Source of the DNA: Propionibacteriaceae bacterium
Lineage (GTDB): Bacteria > Actinomycetota > Actinomycetes > Propionibacteriales > Propionibacteriaceae
DNA length: 13,098 bases
Reading direction: 5' to 3'
Assembly (NCBI GenBank): GCA_030450535.1
Contig: JAKDIK010000038.1
Location: 1 to 13,098 of the forward strand
The notes under the pieces were generated by a model. The model saw only the letters and a program-made list of their open reading frames with translations, had not been told where the DNA came from and ran no database searches. A program made the position numbers and the translations under genes. Position 1 is the first letter of the stretch, and every line of letters begins with the position of its first letter. This document shows positions 10,023 to 13,098 of this stretch, one piece after another.

Positions 10023-11768
10023 ATGACCGACACCATCGGCACCTTGGAGCTCACCGGAGCGCAGGCGCTCGTCGAGTCGCTGGAGCGGATCGGGGTAGAC
10101 GTCGTCTTCGGCATCCCGGGCGGCGCGATCCTTCCGGCCTACGACCCGCTGGGCCAAAGCGAGCTCGTCCGCCACATCCTCGTGCGCCACGAGCAGGGCG
10201 CCGCGCACGCCGCCGAGGGCTACGCGATGGTCACCGGCAAGGTGGGCGTCTGCATGGCCACCTCCGGGCCAGGCGCGACCAACCTCGTCACCGGACTCGC
10301 GGACGCCTACATGGATTCGGTGCCCATCGTCGCCATCACCGGCCAGGTCAACTCCACCGCCATCGGCACGGATGCCTTCCAGGAGGCCGACATCCGGGGC
10401 ATCACGTTCCCGATCACCAAGCACAGCTTCCTGATCACCCGCCCCGAGGACATCCCCGGCGCCATCAAGGCGGCCTTCCACATCGCCGGCACCGGACGCC
10501 CCGGGCCCGTCCTGGTCGACATCAGCAAGGACGCCCTCTCGACGTCCGCGCCGTTCACGTGGCCGGACGACCTGGACCTGCCCGGCTACCGGCCCAACAC
10601 AGTGCCGCACGCCAGGCAGATTCGGGCGGCCGCCCAGAAGATCGCCGAGGCCAGCCGGCCGGTGCTCTACCTCGGCGGCGGCATCGTCAAGGCTGAGGCG
10701 TACGCCGAACTCGCCGAGCTGGTGAGGATCACGAAGATCCCCGTCGTGACCACGCTCATGGCGCGCGGCGCGTTGCCTGACAGCGAGCCGCTCAACATGG
10801 GCATGCCCGGCATGCACGGCACGGTCGCGGCCGTCGGGGCCCTGCAGCGCGCCGACCTCCTCATCGCCCTCGGCACCCGCTTCGACGACCGCGTGACCGG
10901 CAAGCTCAGCAGCTTCGCCCCGAACGCGCAGGTCATCCACGCCGACATCGATCCGGCCGAGATCGGCAAGAACAAGCCGGTCGACGTTCCGATCGTGGGT
11001 GATGTCAAGGCCGTCATCGCGGGCCTCACCGAGGTGTTGCGCGGCGCCGATCTGCCCAGCTACTCCGCGTGGGTGACCTACCTGACCCACCTGAAGGAGA
11101 AGTACAAGGTGGCGCCGGAGCCCACCAAAGACGGGCTGCTCAGCCCCGAGTACTGCATCCAGCGGCTCGGCGAACTCTCCGGGGATGCCATCTATGCCGC
11201 CGGGGTCGGCCAGCACCAGATGTGGGCGGCGCACCTGCTGCCCTTCGAGAAGCCGGGCCGCTGGCTGAACTCCGGCGGCGCCGGCACCATGGGCTACTGC
11301 GTGCCCGCCGCCATGGGCGCCCAGGTCGGCGCCCCCGGCGAGGTCGTGTGGGGCATCGACGGCGACGGCTGCTTCCAGATGACCAACCAGGAGCTCGTCA
11401 CCTGCGCCCTCAACGGCATCCCCGTGAAGATCGCGGTGATCAACAACGAGTCCCTCGGCATGGTGCGCCAGTGGCAGACGCTGTTCTACGGCGGCCGCTA
11501 CTCCAACACCAACCTCGAGAGCCGGCGCGTTCCGGACTTCCCGATGTTGGCCGAGGCGATGGGCGCGGTCGGGCTGCGCGCCGAGACGCCCGAGCAGGTC
11601 GACGAGGTCATCACGAAGGCCTTGGCGATCAACGACCGCCCGGTCGTGGTCGAATTCGTCGTCCACAAGGACGCGATGGTCTGGCCGATGGTCGCGGCCG
11701 GCACGAGCAACGACGACATCATGATCGCCAAGGATCTGGCGCCGGATTGGGAGGAAGAGGTCCTGTGA
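10023..11768 (+). CDS. ilvB: Acetolactate synthase, large catalytic subunit
   Basis: 581 aa. A ThDP/Mg/FAD enzyme that joins two pyruvates to 2-acetolactate (valine, leucine) or pyruvate and 2-oxobutyrate to acetohydroxybutyrate (isoleucine). Motifs: FGIPGGAILP (29-38), RHEQGAAHAAEGYA with catalytic Glu57, a central domain with GLGTRFDDRVTGKL-type sequence (IALGTRFDDRVTGKL, 281-295), and the ThDP fold GDG (447-449) with NN at 474-475, then LGMVRQWQTLFY. Length and conservation mark a biosynthetic AHAS rather than a catabolic ALS. ATG 10023 has GAAGGAGA 7 nt upstream. The frame is open far upstream (to 9594), but that part overlaps the HIT gene and the attenuator. The stop overlaps ilvN by GTGA. 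Confidence 0.96.
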   Translation: MTDTIGTLELTGAQALVESLERIGVDVVFGIPGGAILPAYDPLGQSELVRHILVRHEQGAAHAAEGYAMVTGKVGVCMATSGPGATNLVTGLADAYMDSVPIVAITGQVNSTAIGTDAFQEADIRGITFPITKHSFLITRPEDIPGAIKAAFHIAGTGRPGPVLVDISKDALSTSAPFTWPDDLDLPGYRPNTVPHARQIRAAAQKIAEASRPVLYLGGGIVKAEAYAELAELVRITKIPVVTTLMARGALPDSEPLNMGMPGMHGTVAAVGALQRADLLIALGTRFDDRVTGKLSSFAPNAQVIHADIDPAEIGKNKPVDVPIVGDVKAVIAGLTEVLRGADLPSYSAWVTYLTHLKEKYKVAPEPTKDGLLSPEYCIQRLGELSGDAIYAAGVGQHQMWAAHLLPFEKPGRWLNSGGAGTMGYCVPAAMGAQVGAPGEVVWGIDGDGCFQMTNQELVTCALNGIPVKIAVINNESLGMVRQWQTLFYGGRYSNTNLESRRVPDFPMLAEAMGAVGLRAETPEQVDEVITKALAINDRPVVVEFVVHKDAMVWPMVAAGTSNDDIMIAKDLAPDWEEEVL

Positions 11769-12349
11769 CCACCACGCAGCAGACAGCCCTGAGCACGAAC
11801 CCCGGCTCGCGCCGGAGCATGCGTACCCACACCCTGAGCGTTCTCGTCGAGAACAAGCCGGGCGTCCTGGCCCGCATCTCGGGCCTGTTCGCCCGCCGCG
11901 GCTTCAACATCGAGTCCCTGGCCGTCGGCCCCACCGAGCGGCCCGAGCTCTCCAGGATCACGCTCCAGGTGGGCGTCGATTCCGAGGAGGTGCTCGAGCA
12001 GATCACCAAGCAGCTCAACAAGCTGATCGAGGTGCTGAAGATCATCGAGCTCGAGGACGCGGTGGCCGTCCGGCGCGAGATGGTGCTGATCAAGCTCAAG
12101 GCGGATCCGGCGACGCGCAGCCAGATCATCGAGATCGTCCAGCTCTTCCGCGGCAAAACCGTGGACGTCCACGCCGACAGCCTGGTCGTCGAGGCCACCG
12201 GGTCGCCCGACAAGCTGGACGCCCTGCTCGAGATGCTGCGCCCCTACGGCGTCCGGGAGCTGGTCCAGTCCGGCCTCGTCGCCGTGGGACGCGGCAGCAA
12301 GTCACTGTCCGACCGCGCCACCAAGGGTGGCCGACTCTACCACCAATGA
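11765..12349 (+). CDS. ilvN: Acetolactate synthase, small regulatory subunit
   Basis: 194 aa. It activates IlvB and confers feedback inhibition, typically by valine. The N-terminal ACT domain is HTLSVLVENKPGVLARISGL (from residue 22), continuing FARRGFNIESLAVG; the Asn-Lys-Pro-Gly loop (30-33) is the effector site. The C-terminal regulatory domain (from about 105, EMVLIKLKAD) ends in GVRELVQSGLVAVGRG. GTG 11765 overlaps the ilvB stop and has GGAGG (11750-11754) 10 nt upstream. An ATG at 11819 begins right at the ACT domain (MRTHTLSV) and is the alternative; it would remove an 18-residue T/S/Q-rich tail and lacks a good ribosome site. Confidence 0.95.
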   Translation: MTTTQQTALSTNPGSRRSMRTHTLSVLVENKPGVLARISGLFARRGFNIESLAVGPTERPELSRITLQVGVDSEEVLEQITKQLNKLIEVLKIIELEDAVAVRREMVLIKLKADPATRSQIIEIVQLFRGKTVDVHADSLVVEATGSPDKLDALLEMLRPYGVRELVQSGLVAVGRGSKSLSDRATKGGRLYHQ

Positions 12350-12380
12350 TTTCACCAACCACGAAGTGAGGAACGAATCC

Positions 12381-13098
12381 ATGGCAGAGATGTTCTACGA
12401 CGACGACGCCGACCTGTCGATCATCCAGGGCCGCACCGTCGCCGTCATCGGCTACGGCTCCCAGGGCCACGCCCACTCGCTGAGCCTGCGCGACTCCGGC
12501 GTGGATGTGCGCATCGGCCTGGCCGAGGGCTCGAAGTCCCGCGCCAAGGCCGAGGCCGAGGGCCTGCGCGTGGTCACCGTCGCCGAAGCAGCCGCCGAGG
12601 CCGACCTGATCATGATCCTCACTCCGGACCAGGTCCAGGCCGAGGTCTACAAGGAGCACATCGCCCCGAACCTGCAGGACGGTGATGCGCTGTTCTTCGC
12701 GCACGGCTTCAACATCCGCTACGGGTTCATCCAGCCGCCGGCCGGTGTGGACGTGGCTCTGGTCGCTCCCAAGGGTCCCGGCCACGTGGTGCGCCGCGAG
12801 TTCGAGGCCGGCCGTGGCGTGCCGGCGCTGATCGCCGTGGAGCAGGACGCCTCCGGTCAGGCCAAGGACCTGGCCTTGGCCTACGCCAAGGGTGTGGGCG
12901 GCACGCGTGCCGGTGTCATCGAGACCACCTTCACCGAGGAGACCGAGACCGATCTGTTCGGCGAGCAGGCCGTGCTCTGCGGCGGTGCCTCCCAGCTGAT
13001 CCAGTACGGCTTCGAGACCCTGACCGAGGCCGGCTACCAGCCGGAGATCGCCTACTTCGAGGTGCTGCACGAGCTCAAGCTCATCGTCGACCTCATGT
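12381..13098 (+). CDS. ilvC: Ketol-acid reductoisomerase (3' truncated by window edge)
   Basis: The first 239 residues of a class I KARI (family length about 330-340 aa). It isomerises and reduces acetolactate to dihydroxyisovalerate with NADPH and Mg2+. Seen: Rossmann start VAVIGYGSQGHAHSLSLRDSG (G24-G29 dinucleotide loop), a cofactor loop LAEGSKSRAK whose serines suit the NADPH 2'-phosphate, FAHGFNI with His108, APKGPGHVVRREF, and TEETETDLFGEQAVLCGG with Mg ligands Asp191 and Glu195. ATG 12381 follows GAGGAA (12368-12373) by 7 nt; it is 31 nt after ilvN and so in the same operon. The C-terminal knotted helical domain runs off the end. Confidence 0.95.
   Translation, partial: MAEMFYDDDADLSIIQGRTVAVIGYGSQGHAHSLSLRDSGVDVRIGLAEGSKSRAKAEAEGLRVVTVAEAAAEADLIMILTPDQVQAEVYKEHIAPNLQDGDALFFAHGFNIRYGFIQPPAGVDVALVAPKGPGHVVRREFEAGRGVPALIAVEQDASGQAKDLALAYAKGVGGTRAGVIETTFTEETETDLFGEQAVLCGGASQLIQYGFETLTEAGYQPEIAYFEVLHELKLIVDLM

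Noticed and set aside
9726..11666. A 646-codon minus-strand frame opposite ilvB
   Set aside because: Antisense to a fully conserved ilvB, biased composition, no motifs, no ribosome site; the same GC artefact.

Overview
This 13.1 kb stretch is high-GC, densely coded DNA from an actinobacterium. Support comes from an Lsr2 tail at the left edge, the pafB-pafC-tatA-tatC-(lipid kinase)-helY gene order typical of Actinobacteria, frequent GTG starts, ATGA/GTGA stop-start overlaps and TANNNT -10 boxes a few bases from start codons. The order and the small membrane protein between pafC and tatA would fit Propionibacteriales, but the sequence alone does not settle the genus.

Layout. 1-104: last codons of an Lsr2-type nucleoid protein. 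105-408: gene-free, holding a cluster of about 19-nt repeats that ends in a 23-bp hairpin, then a second folded element with two nested hairpins. 409-7400: one long plus-strand cluster of pafB, pafC (WYL-domain pair that activates the DNA-damage response), a 68-aa membrane protein, tatA, tatC (twin-arginine export), a DAGK-family lipid kinase and a HelY/Ski2-like helicase, with overlapping or nearly abutting genes. 7401-7505: two U-less hairpins and a promoter. 7506-8267: hisF, without a hisI partner after it.

8317-8989 is read on the minus strand and looks like an accessory islet: a 33-codon secreted-peptide gene, visible only on close reading, translationally coupled to a 180-aa membrane-anchored or secreted protein of unknown function. 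Just upstream of it, on the other strand, lies a 15-codon relic of dnaA. 9341-9736 is a HIT-family hydrolase.

9836-13098 is the start of the branched-chain amino-acid operon: a leaderless promoter, a 13-codon Leu/Val-rich leader peptide with an attenuator, then ilvB, ilvN and ilvC (cut by the right edge). Most of the window is conserved chromosomal backbone. The parts most worth a second look are the secreted-peptide/180-aa pair, the dnaA fragment, the structured repeats at the left end, the missing conserved Glu in TatC, and the ilv attenuator.
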